Assembly: GCA_002710015.1 (NCBI GenBank)
Contig: PAOW01000022.1
Location: 1 to 45,897 of the forward strand
Direction: 5' to 3'
Length of the DNA: 45,897 nt
From: Methanobacteriota archaeon
Lineage (GTDB): Archaea > Thermoplasmatota > Poseidoniia > Poseidoniales > Poseidoniaceae
The notes beneath the pieces were generated by a model. The model had not been told where the DNA came from and ran no database searches. It worked only from the letters and a program-made list of their open reading frames with translations. Positions within the stretch are counted from its first letter, which is position 1. Each line of letters opens with the position of its first letter. Positions 29,746 to 41,300 of this stretch are shown piece by piece. Both the position numbers and the translations under genes were made by a program.

Positions 29746-30012
29746 ATGCGTGATGAAATTTTAGGTGAAATTATGGGAGAAGAGGCGGTTTGTGACTATC
29801 CAGGATGTGGAAGTGTTGGGGAAATTGTGTCCCGTCTCTCACCAGAAGGGTATCTGGTCGCTACTGGAAAGAAAGCATATTCTTTCAGAGAAGCATACAG
29901 GAGATTCTACTATTGTGCAAAATGTCATCAAGATCTAATGGGCGGTGTTTGGTCAAGGGTTCGAAAGCCTGATGACAAAAATGACGGCCACGTTGCACCA
30001 ACTGCGATTTAA
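29746..30012 (+). CDS. Small Zn-binding protein, unknown function
   Basis: CDYPGC ... YYCAKCH paired cysteines. Confidence 0.6.
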   Translation: MRDEILGEIMGEEAVCDYPGCGSVGEIVSRLSPEGYLVATGKKAYSFREAYRRFYYCAKCHQDLMGGVWSRVRKPDDKNDGHVAPTAI

Positions 30013-30052
30013 TTAAATCAATTAGAAATAAGTTACTGTTTCGATATTATAG

Positions 30053-30078
30053 ACAGGCAACCACGAATTGCCTGTTTA
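30053..30078. terminator. Stem-loop between convergent genes (candidate bidirectional terminator)
   Basis: ACAGGCAA-ccacgaa-TTGCCTGT followed by TTT. Confidence 0.55.
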
Positions 30079-30098
30079 ATCAAAAACCAGTTGATGGA

Positions 30099-31460
<1,362 letters not shown>

Positions 31461-31536
31461 CTAAACACCTTAAACACATCTTGTGTTGGTCGGCCCAGAC
31501 AAAGGAGACTTACAAGCGTTGCCACGAAAAATGCGC

Positions 31537-31983
31537 TCAAACATACGGACAAACAGTGTTGAATCGCTCGAGACGTTGTAGGCGCCTTTCCCCGTTTTCA
31601 TCAGATTCTGACATGGCTCTAATAGCCTCTTCAATTAGAGCATGCTGGTCTGATTGGATTCCCAATAAATTGCGTAGGTTTTCTAATATCGCCCACTCAT
31701 CTTCGGTTATTACCTCATCATCCAATGCCGCAACCAAGGCTGATTGATATGTAGTAGCATCACCTACATGGTGCGAGGAATAATCGTCTCGATTTTCAAT
31801 AGGTGATGGATCGATACCTCTGGCAATGTCAAGAGCTGCCCCTACGTATCCAGGGGATACACCCAAAGCAACTGCCAAAACTTTCAGAATTGACGCCTCA
31901 TCATTTGTTAGAATGTCATCCTCGAGGGCCGTTTTGAGTACTTCAATGTAGAGATGCAATCCACGACTAGGAACTAATGCCAT
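31537..31983 (-). CDS. TerB-like protein with internal duplication
   Basis: ALEDDILTNDEASILKVLAVALGVS and ALDDEVITEDEWAILENLRNLLGIQ. Confidence 0.6.
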   Translation of the reverse strand: MALVPSRGLHLYIEVLKTALEDDILTNDEASILKVLAVALGVSPGYVGAALDIARGIDPSPIENRDDYSSHHVGDATTYQSALVAALDDEVITEDEWAILENLRNLLGIQSDQHALIEEAIRAMSESDENGERRLQRLERFNTVCPYV

Positions 31984-32080
31984 GCCTGACGCTAACGTGT
32001 CTAATGGTTTGAGTATTGTTGTGTAATGATAACGTTTTACTGCATTTCAAAAACATAAAGAGAAGGGTTTAGTAATCGTT

Positions 32081-32111
32081 TGTATTACAAAATGTAATCA
32101 AATGTAATACA
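32081..32111. promoter_or_regulatory. Palindromic operator-like site with an additional half-site
   Basis: TGTATTACA-aaaTGTAATcaaa-TGTAATACA: outer 9-mers are perfect inverted repeats, a third TGTAAT starts at 32093, 10 bp before the one at 32103. Confidence 0.7.
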
Positions 32112-32119
32112 TTATATAC
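32112..32119 (+). promoter_or_regulatory. Candidate TATA box for the RHH regulator gene
   Basis: TTATATAC about 35-40 nt upstream of ATG 32152, directly abutting the operator-like palindrome. Confidence 0.55.
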
Positions 32120-32151
32120 CTGATGTAGTCTGCTAGTATTGCGAGGGGACC

Positions 32152-32529
32152 ATGATGCCAGCACCAAGTTCGTTAGTATCTTTGAGAATCACGGATGAAG
32201 AAATGGCTCTTTTGGATTCACGTGTTGGAATCGATGGTTCAAGAAACCGAAGCGATGTGATAAGAGCGGCAATCAGATCATTTCTCGAAGACCAGCCCCT
32301 ACTACCAGACATGGACACTGTTACAATTCCAATTGGGAAATCCATGAAATCCAGACTTGGAGATCTCTATGAAATGCACGGAATTAGTCCCGAGCAAGCT
32401 GCATCACAAGGCATGCAAAACTATGTTCGTGAGTTAATTCTAGAAGAAGAAAAATTGAATCAAGTTCTAACAGATGGCTTGCAACAAGCCAGAGTCAAAA
32501 CAGAAAGACGCAAGGAGTTCACTGAGTGA
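32152..32529 (+). CDS. Ribbon-helix-helix (CopG-type) regulator, apparently with two RHH units
   Basis: LVSLRITDEEMALLDSRVGIDGSRNRSDVIRAAIRSFLED and TVTIPIGKSMKSRLGDLYEMHGISPEQAASQGMQNYVRELILEE. Confidence 0.8.
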   Translation: MMPAPSSLVSLRITDEEMALLDSRVGIDGSRNRSDVIRAAIRSFLEDQPLLPDMDTVTIPIGKSMKSRLGDLYEMHGISPEQAASQGMQNYVRELILEEEKLNQVLTDGLQQARVKTERRKEFTE

Positions 32530-32573
32530 AAACAGGGTGAGAGCCACGTAATGGAGGGGATGGGAAAATGCGT

Positions 32574-32793
32574 TGGGAGGAATTTACGAAAACACAGAGT
32601 CCTCCCACCTTCCGAACAAATGTTGAACTGTCAGACAACATTTGTTTCGCTGCACTGCGTCTGCGTGCTAAACTAGCTATGCAAACTGACAACCCAACAC
32701 ACGTCCCCCCGGAAACCCGGGGGGGCTCCGATTCCAATCCAGCATCATAAGTTGGATTAGTTCTACACGCACCCGGACCCCACATCCGGGTGC
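32574..32793. ncRNA. Candidate structured RNA or multi-hairpin element
   Basis: Five successive inverted repeats: 32574-32581/32600-32607; 32615-32625/32636-32646; 32703-32712/32717-32726; 32736-32741/32753-32758; 32769-32777/32785-32793. Confidence 0.5.
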
Positions 32794-32862
32794 AAATAAT
32801 AACCAATAGTGCAGCCGCTGTAAAACCTCAACATCAAATACCTTCGACTAGCAGAACTCCCT

Positions 32863-34866
32863 ATGAGTGATTCAGTCGACTATACTTGGCTCGCTCATGA
32901 TAGACCTCGTCCGGGTCAGATCGAAATGATTGAATCATGTATTAATTCTCTAAATGAAGGAAACTCCCATCTAACAAGCGCTCCTACTGGTATAGGGAAG
33001 ACTGCTGCCGCATTAGCTGCAGCTTTTGATCTAGCTTCCAAATCTTCAGGAAATAAAACAGTTGTATTCCTGACACCAAAACAAGCTCAACATCAAATTG
33101 TAGTAGATACTGTTCGAAAAATAAACCAACGAAACAATAGTTACACCATACGCTTGGTGGATCTGATTGGTAGAGAATCGATGTGTGAAAATGTAGACAA
33201 ACTTACAGGAGATTGTGATTGCAAAAAAAATCAAAATACAAAGCTAAGTTTTAATCCTGAAGATGAGGTTAGGAAATACATTCTAAATTCGCCAAGACAT
33301 GTGCAGGAAGTAATTGATATTAGCAAAAATTACTGTGTATGTGCTTGGGCTGCCTGTCGGAGTGCTGTCAGAGATTGTGATTTACTGGTTTGCGATTACA
33401 ATCATTTGTTTGTTGAAAATATTAGAGAGTCTTCCCTTAGTTCTATGAAGTTAGATCTTGATGATTTGATAATAATAGTAGACGAAGCACACAATCTCCC
33501 TGAAAGAGTTCGGCTCGGTATGCAAAGGAGACTATTTCCCGAAATGATACAGAATGCAAAGAGCGAAGTTCAAGAGCATCTAGATACTTTGATATCTAAA
33601 AAGAACGATGACTTTTCTGAATTGATCCTACTATACAACTGGACTCTTGATGTTTGTGAGGAATTTGAGAAAACTTTGGCAGCAGAATTTGATAAAATGT
33701 TTTTAGAAGTCTCTAACTCAAATATGGAAGAGTTACAGATCGGAACTCAGGTTGTGCTTGATTGGTTTACACACTCTATACAAAAAATTACGAAATCAAA
33801 AGATTATGAGAGTATATTCTCCAATAGCAAAAATGATGCAGCTCTACTATCCCAATTTAGTCGCCTACTGTCAAAAATTGAAGTGGAAATCGATGAGGGA
33901 GGTGTCAATGAATTATCTAGCGAAATGCTATCTTATCTAATCGATGTCTTGATTAAATTCGGAAACTCAACAGCATTGTCATTAATTTATGATATCAATT
34001 TTGGAAAAAAAGGCAGGATAATATCAAATCTACTTGATGCGGGCTTAGTATCTGGCCCTGTTTTTGACAGTGTTCATGCATCCATTTTGATGTCTGGAAC
34101 CCTAAATCCTCCAAGCATGTATGCAGATTTATTGGGTATAAAAGAAAGTGATCAATCAGTTCACAAATCACCATTTGAGGATTTCAGGCGACCAATACTT
34201 GTAGCAACAGATGTGACAACAAAAATGACCGACAGAAATGACGTGAATACAATGAAAATTCAAAAGCATATTCAATCAATTGTGCAAAATACCCCTGGTA
34301 ACGTGGCATTATTTGCTCCATCATACAAATTATTATCTGAATTTACAGAGGACTTGTATTTGCAGAATAGAAGGAAGATTGTTGAGGACAGAAATTGGTC
34401 TAAACAAGACGTGAGTGAACTTTTGGTAAATCTTAGGGAGGCTACAAAATTTGGTAAGAAACCAGTGGTTTTTGGTGGGGTGTTTGGAGGGAGGTTGTCA
34501 GAAGGCATCGATTACTCAGGTGGTATTCTTGATACCGTGATATGTATTGGAATACAAAATCCTGTTCCGAATTTGCTACAAAAATCGTACGGAGCATACA
34601 TCAAGGAAAAGTTTGGTCAGAACAACTTTTGGAGATATGCTAATTCTCAACCAGCTGTGAATACTATATTGCAAGCCATGGGAAGGCCAATTCGTGCTAT
34701 GAATGATAGAGCTTTGATTGTTTTATTGGATAGAAGGAACTTGGACAGAACTTATTCAATATGTTACCCACCAAACACAGTGATGAATCAAGTAAGTAAT
34801 TCGGAGGGTTCAGGTCGCTTTGCAAAACGGTTCTTCTCGAAAGTTCATCGAGGAGAGGATGTCTGA
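32863..34866 (+). CDS. XPD/Rad3/DinG-family superfamily 2 helicase with FeS-type cysteines
   Basis: TSAPTGIGKTAAALAAA (Walker A), IIVDEAHN, GGRLSEGIDYSGG, QAMGRPIRAMNDRALIVLLDRR; cysteines CENVDKLTGDCDC...CVCAWAAC. Confidence 0.9.
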   Translation: MSDSVDYTWLAHDRPRPGQIEMIESCINSLNEGNSHLTSAPTGIGKTAAALAAAFDLASKSSGNKTVVFLTPKQAQHQIVVDTVRKINQRNNSYTIRLVDLIGRESMCENVDKLTGDCDCKKNQNTKLSFNPEDEVRKYILNSPRHVQEVIDISKNYCVCAWAACRSAVRDCDLLVCDYNHLFVENIRESSLSSMKLDLDDLIIIVDEAHNLPERVRLGMQRRLFPEMIQNAKSEVQEHLDTLISKKNDDFSELILLYNWTLDVCEEFEKTLAAEFDKMFLEVSNSNMEELQIGTQVVLDWFTHSIQKITKSKDYESIFSNSKNDAALLSQFSRLLSKIEVEIDEGGVNELSSEMLSYLIDVLIKFGNSTALSLIYDINFGKKGRIISNLLDAGLVSGPVFDSVHASILMSGTLNPPSMYADLLGIKESDQSVHKSPFEDFRRPILVATDVTTKMTDRNDVNTMKIQKHIQSIVQNTPGNVALFAPSYKLLSEFTEDLYLQNRRKIVEDRNWSKQDVSELLVNLREATKFGKKPVVFGGVFGGRLSEGIDYSGGILDTVICIGIQNPVPNLLQKSYGAYIKEKFGQNNFWRYANSQPAVNTILQAMGRPIRAMNDRALIVLLDRRNLDRTYSICYPPNTVMNQVSNSEGSGRFAKRFFSKVHRGEDV

Positions 34867-34901
34867 AAGGTTCAATATATACCAGCACAGGAGGTAATAA
34901 C

Positions 34902-35321
34902 ATGGAAGAATGGGAAGATGTCGATATCGAGGCTGTCAGCGATGGATTAGATGCATCACCAACAGAACTTCATGCGTTCTTTGAGGTCACAAGTGATCAC
35001 CTATCTGAAGTAAGAGATAGGCACACTATGATGTTGGTTTCATCAGGGGAGTTGCCCGAAAAGCACATGGAAACCATAGCTCCAGAAAGAAGATTAGACT
35101 GGGTATTGGAAGAACTCAATGGAGTTAGGCACAACGATGGATTATCAATCCCTCTACAAGGCGTTTCCTCTGATAATGTAAATCTAAAGACCGGTGAAAT
35201 TGCCGGTAGTAAATATTTGAAACTCACAATTGGGAAAATTGAGAGAAGGTTACCACTCCCAAAAGATGCATTAGATGTCCAAGCTAAATTTGACGGCGGC
35301 ATCCTTAGATTAAACTGGTAA
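34902..35321 (+). CDS. Small protein with C-terminal Hsp20/alpha-crystallin-like segment
   Basis: RRLPLPKDALDVQAKFDGGILRLNW resembles the end of Hsp20 domains; N-terminal half unassigned. Confidence 0.5.
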   Translation: MEEWEDVDIEAVSDGLDASPTELHAFFEVTSDHLSEVRDRHTMMLVSSGELPEKHMETIAPERRLDWVLEELNGVRHNDGLSIPLQGVSSDNVNLKTGEIAGSKYLKLTIGKIERRLPLPKDALDVQAKFDGGILRLNW

Positions 35322-38300
35322 TCATCGGTTAGGTATATCTCCTATCTGTTGAATCTCTCCAACTACTCTAGTAAGAGCTTCCTGAGCATTATTTTTGTCA
35401 ACTTCGCCCATCTCATGTCGACTGTATCTAGCCTCTTCAAAGACATTATCTAGCGACGAAAGTGCTTCATCTGATAAGTTTGGAAGTGCCGCTCTTATAG
35501 CCATTTCAAATTCTCTTACTGTTTCGAAGTCTCTTCTCAAAAATCCTCTACCCATCAAGACATGGACCAGACTTTCATAACACTGGAAAATCGCTTCACG
35601 CATTGAATCTCCGGCCGCAAGCAGTTCTGCGGTGTATGAGAATATGTCTGCGATTTCTTTTGCAGCTGACTCAGCTCTCCTCCTCATGATTACGAATGCT
35701 ACGACAGCCCCTACAAGAAGTGCAAGTATTGCATAGAACCATAGAGATTGGAATATTGACGAATTTTCTCCCTCGTATTCGTAATCAACAGGTACACCTT
35801 GGTTATAATTGGCATTAAACTCGTCAACTGAATCATCAGACAGAATACTGTTTGGAGCCATTGACATCTTAACGATTAACTCCCCGTGAACTGAAGTATC
35901 ACCATAAGGAGTTTCATTATTGAATATGAATTCTGCTATACCGCCATCCTTGGTAGTTGCAACGGTCTGATCTATCCTCTCTCCATCTGAACTTTCGAGG
36001 TAAACAGATATCGAAACACCGTTAACTCCGTCTATAATTTCTGGGTCTACTTGAGTGATAGTCTCGAGGGATATTTCACCACGAATTACTTCTTGTTCAC
36101 CTTCTATTACCTTATCAATACTAACTTTTGATTCAGCAGTAATTCTAATCTGTATGTTATCCGTGAAAATGTTACCCGCTCTTAGATATTGTGAGCCATT
36201 TTGAGGGGTCTCAACGTTTAACCTTACAGTTCCTGGCTCCATCCATGTCGGTGCTGTTGCGGTCATCGTGAAAATTCCGTTATCCCAAATGACATTGTTG
36301 TTTATACATCGAGAATCACTACTGGAGGATGAACAATCGAAACCGTTTCCAAGCAACAAAATAGCATTATTGATTTGAGCACCTTGACCTCCTACTTCAG
36401 TTACCCTTCCTTTGATGAAGATTCTATTTTCAACACTGTCACCTCTAATTACATAGCTATTAATTTCATCAACCTGTACTGTCACTTCTGCCCAAACTGT
36501 AACAGTCACATTTGTTGAAGTTGGCAGGTGGCCAGGACTTCCACTGAATTCAAACCTCATAACATGGTCTCCTCTTGAATACGAGGATTGAACTCTTATT
36601 GATGTGCTAAATTCACCAGATAGTGATGTCACTACTGTTGCTACAATTTCGTCTCCAAGATATATAGAAATTGTTTCTCCTGCAAGACCGTCGTTCAAAG
36701 CGGTATCAATATCGTAAAGGCTTCCGGTTATCTCCCAGAAATCTGTTCTTGTAACATCACTTTCTGAAATGCTGACCGACATTTCAGATCTATGAGCGAG
36801 GAAAAACGTGGTATTTCCTTGTCCAGCTCGATAATATCCTTGCGCAGGCACGTTTGCAATCACTGTGTTATTTCCATCTGCAAAAATGTTGGGTACCTGC
36901 CATGTAAAGCTAAAGTTGCCATTTGAATCGGTTGTTGCATTTCCAATTGCTATATTTTCAACCGTTAATAGAACCGACATATTCTCAAGCGGATTTAGCT
37001 GATTATCTCCAACAAATCCATCGATGGTTGTCAATTGTTCTACCGCAAGTGGTGAATCTACATTGACTTGCACGACTATTTGCGAGTAAATGTTCCAAGT
37101 CCCACTGTTTTGCGAAGGTAGATACCCTGTTGAGCCTGTGAACCTTGTTTCCATAAGAACTGGTCCAAGTGCTGCGTCAGCTGGAACTGGATGGATAGCG
37201 GTGAAGGAACCGTCCGACGTTGTTGTAACATTGGTCAAGAATTCCCCACCGAGCCAAATCTCAATAATTTGATTTTCTAAAGGATTGTCAACAATGTCCA
37301 AAAGGCGTCCTTGGATTGTTAACACTTCTTCTCTGTCAACCTGTCCGCTAGGAGTTAATAGCAAAATTTTAGTTGGGACTGCAACAGTGAAATTTACAGA
37401 ATCTATACTTGGAAGATAGAAATCAGGATTCGCACTATCACCCTCACCGATGGGATCAACCCAGTCTCTACCACCTGCAAAGCTAACTGAAATTGTGTGG
37501 TCTCCTGCGCTGATACTCGTAGGGGAGTTCCATACAAACGCAAATGATCCGTCAGTATCGCTTGTCTGAACGCTAGATACCGGGACACCGTCAATTAGTA
37601 AGTATACGATAGCAATCGAGTTATTGCCATTCTTGCGGAGAACTAAATCTAAGTCATCGAGCAAGGTTCCGTTCACAAGCAATGTTTCTCCAGCAGTAAT
37701 TGATTGAGAACTATCTGTTATATCTACGACAGTCTCACCTAATACAACGAATTCTACTGTTGCTGTGTCGCCAACTAAACCTGTAGTTCCAGGTGTGCCT
37801 GAGAAATTTGCATCAAGATTATGGAAGCCAACCTCAACATCTGTCGGCACGGTCAAATTAACGTCAATTACCCCAAATGCGTCAGTAGAGCTTACAGTAG
37901 ATACTTGTGTGCCATTAATGTTCACGGTTATCTGAACACCAACAACTGCTGCACCTGTATTATCTATCAACTGAAGTCTTGCATTAACATTGTCTCCTCG
38001 ATTTGTTCTATCATTCAAAGACGGCTGATTAGCACCATCCAATGCTGGTTTTACAAATGTTAGAATGGTATATCCTCTACTATCAAATGACTGATTCGCA
38101 CTCGACCCAGAATAATAGTTTACAGAAGGAATAAATTGGGCCTCCGCAATGTGTGACCCTGCCCTAAATGCAGAAGAAAGAGTAATGTCTGCTATCCAAC
38201 TTCCGTTAGCTAAGATTTGTCCGTTTGTGAGTGTAAATCCTGTGGCATTCCCATCGATGGTAAACAATACATTAGCAGTTAGTGGGTCTCCGTTACGTAA

Positions 38301-41300
38301 TTGTAATGCACTACCATTATCGCTTTCAACAGTACCTGTGATAGAAAATGATTCACCTGCAACAGGGTTAGCAACTATCGGGTCAACAACCATTATTGTT
38401 ATTGATCGAACGGTAACTGTTGAAACATTTCTCTGACTTGGTAACAAATCGAAACTGCCGTTGTAGTAGAGACCTATTGTAATCAATCCCAGTGGTTGAT
38501 CGAATGGGATTGGATGTACAAACTCGGTACGCCCTTGGTTGTCCGTGATGTTAGAAATAAGCCATGTTTCGTCAAATAAAACATCAATTGTATAATTGCT
38601 CAATGGCTGGAATAGATTTGAAGATTCTACTAACTGAAGTGATATGTTTACATTTGTTCCACGATTCACAATCATTGGGTTAAGAGGTTGCACATTCTCA
38701 AATAGAGTGACACCCTGAACCAAAATTGAGTGATTACTTGTGTCTGTAAGATAAAACGGAGATGAACCTTCAACTACTGAAATTATCAGGTTCCTTGGCC
38801 CGCGAAGTGTGCCATTGTTGAGAACATCGGTAGGTACAGAAAAGTTGAAACTTCCGTTTAAAGAAGTAAATACTCCGTTGATTAGTTTTTCATTCGGGTT
38901 ATCCAACCAGAAAATTTCCATCGCAACAGCAGTTGTAAGATTCCTGCTCGAGTTATCGCCATCCTCTACCTGACCAATCACTTGGAAATTAACTCCGGCT
39001 GTGACGGTAGAGGGTATTGAATCTACTCTGATGTTCGATGAGACTTGAACTGTCAAATTAATGTCGGTAAAGTTACCGTAGTGTCTAGTAGCTCCAGTTG
39101 ATTTAACTGCTGTGACATCATCTAAAACCTCCATACGCAGAGTGTATTGGCCAGGATCTACACCTGTAATTAGCCATGATAGGGTTGCATTCCCTTCATT
39201 ATCACTTGTTGAACTTCCAATGGATATGTTAGCTCCTCCGTAATCTAATATGTAATTTACAACTGATCCACTTAGATTAGAACCGTCAGCGACGTCCGTA
39301 ATTCTGGCTTGAATTTCGACAGTTGTGTTGATAGTTGCTATCAAGTTGACAAGCGGACCTGAATTTACAACTACATCCGACTCAATACCCCAGGTGGTTG
39401 ATGGAGTTTGAGGAGGGGAAGGAGGAGTTGCTGAATCTATCCAGACAAAGTAAGCACCGCCCTCTGAAGCTAGTGAGTCGAAATCAGCAAATATTTCGAT
39501 ATCATATACCGACGAAGGTAAATTAGTCGGGGCAGTTATTGTTACATTATACGCTCCAGTTGAGTTATTCAACAGGCCATTAGCTAAGTCAATCGGACCC
39601 TCTGGCGTGAGAAGTTGTGCTCTTATTATTGAATCATTATCTAAGACAGCATTGCCGTGAACTGAATCAGTAATGTCTCCTATTACCCATGTTGTACTAC
39701 CTAGGTAAGACCAATCATCGATAACTGTTACAGTTATATCGACAGTTCCCATGATTCTAAGTTCTGATGTATTTGTTGAGGCTAAAAAGAAGTCATTACC
39801 TGCGAATATCATATCAAATGAATAATCTCCTGCAAATAGGTTAGCGTCTGTTGTAAATGTCGGAGATATAGTACTTGACTCAGGGTTGACAGTTGTGTTT
39901 ACGGTAGTCCCATTAAAATCAAAAGTGAACGTCCCATTTAGGTTCAAATCAAATTGGCCTCCCAAATGGTCTCTAACTAGGACAATAATTCCAACCTCGC
40001 TACCTCTAATCTGAGGATTTGCCTGTAATTCCATAAATAACAGACCTTGTAAGAACCATGGTGTACCGGAAGTATTCAAGGAATCTGTAGCCTCAAGGTC
40101 ATCAGGATAGAATACTAATTCTAATTCTACATCACCCGCTTTCACAAACGTTGTATTGATCGCTAAGGTATGATTTATTGCAAAGGAACCGTTGATTGTT
40201 TTATTGAATAATTCAACGAATGTTCCACCGCCATTGAGCTCCCGCATTCCAAATGAGAGACTTCCATTCAAAGATGTCGGAGTTGCTCCAAATGACGAAG
40301 CTGTTCCGTTTATGTAAACAGGCTCGCCAATCTGCAGAATGGAGTTGTTGGTTGTTGGACCTTCTATTGTTGCAGTCAAGTTAGGAGCATCTCTAATATC
40401 CAAAATAATCGAGTGAGTAGAAGGCCTTAGGTGGAATTGAGGGCCAGTTATGGGTTGTGAATTATCCTGCCACCCACTAAACCCTAGAGTAGCAGATATG
40501 TTGGTTTTAGTTTCTAATTCGTCCAGTGTCACATTGATTTCCCAGATACCGCTGGGGCCAACGGTTCCAGATATGTTGGTCTGTCCATCTTCTGAAGACA
40601 CATAGTCGAGCCAAACTTCCAATCCAGCAATGTTTTCTGTTCCGCCTGTATCATTATTTTCTAAAAGAAGTTGTCCCGAAATTACTGTTGTCGCACCAGC
40701 TCCTAGTACTGGCTGATCAATCGCACCCGGTTCTAAATGACTTATCAGTGAATCATCTGTTATGTTAATGAACACACCAAGGTCGATTCCATCATAGGAA
40801 ACATATCCGCTCTGTATGTGTTCTATCACAATGGTAGCGAATCCAGGAATTACTGCGCTTTCCATAGTCCCATTTATGGCGAAATTTCCGCTGGAATCTG
40901 TTGTTATTGTCCCGAACAAATTGTTGAATGATGCTGCAGAGCCAGGCACATTATCAACATCCTCTACTCCAACAACATAACCCCTCAAAGTAATGTCAGG
41001 TATTGCTGTCGAGTTATCCAAGTATTGTAGAGTTCCTGACACAACAACCTCCGTTTGACCATCTCTATCATAGGTCGTTGGAGACCAAGATAAATTGGCA
41101 ATCTCGATTTCTTCTGGCTCTGGACACGCATCGAAAGGAATCCATCCAAGATCATCACCACCACTGCTGGGACTCATCTCTAATCTTACTTCACCCCATT
41201 GTGCAAGATCAGTGCCAAATACAGCGTATCCGTTACCTGTCCAAGTTCCTCCTTTGTATCCTGTGACAAATCTGGCAGGTAAACCTGCAAGTCTTGCCAT

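Noticed and set aside
32568-32750. 60-aa ORF MRWEEFTKTQ...GGSDSNPAS
   Set aside because: Overlaps three or more strong hairpins, odd composition, no domain; more likely non-coding. Minus ORF 32519-32806 rejected for the same reason.
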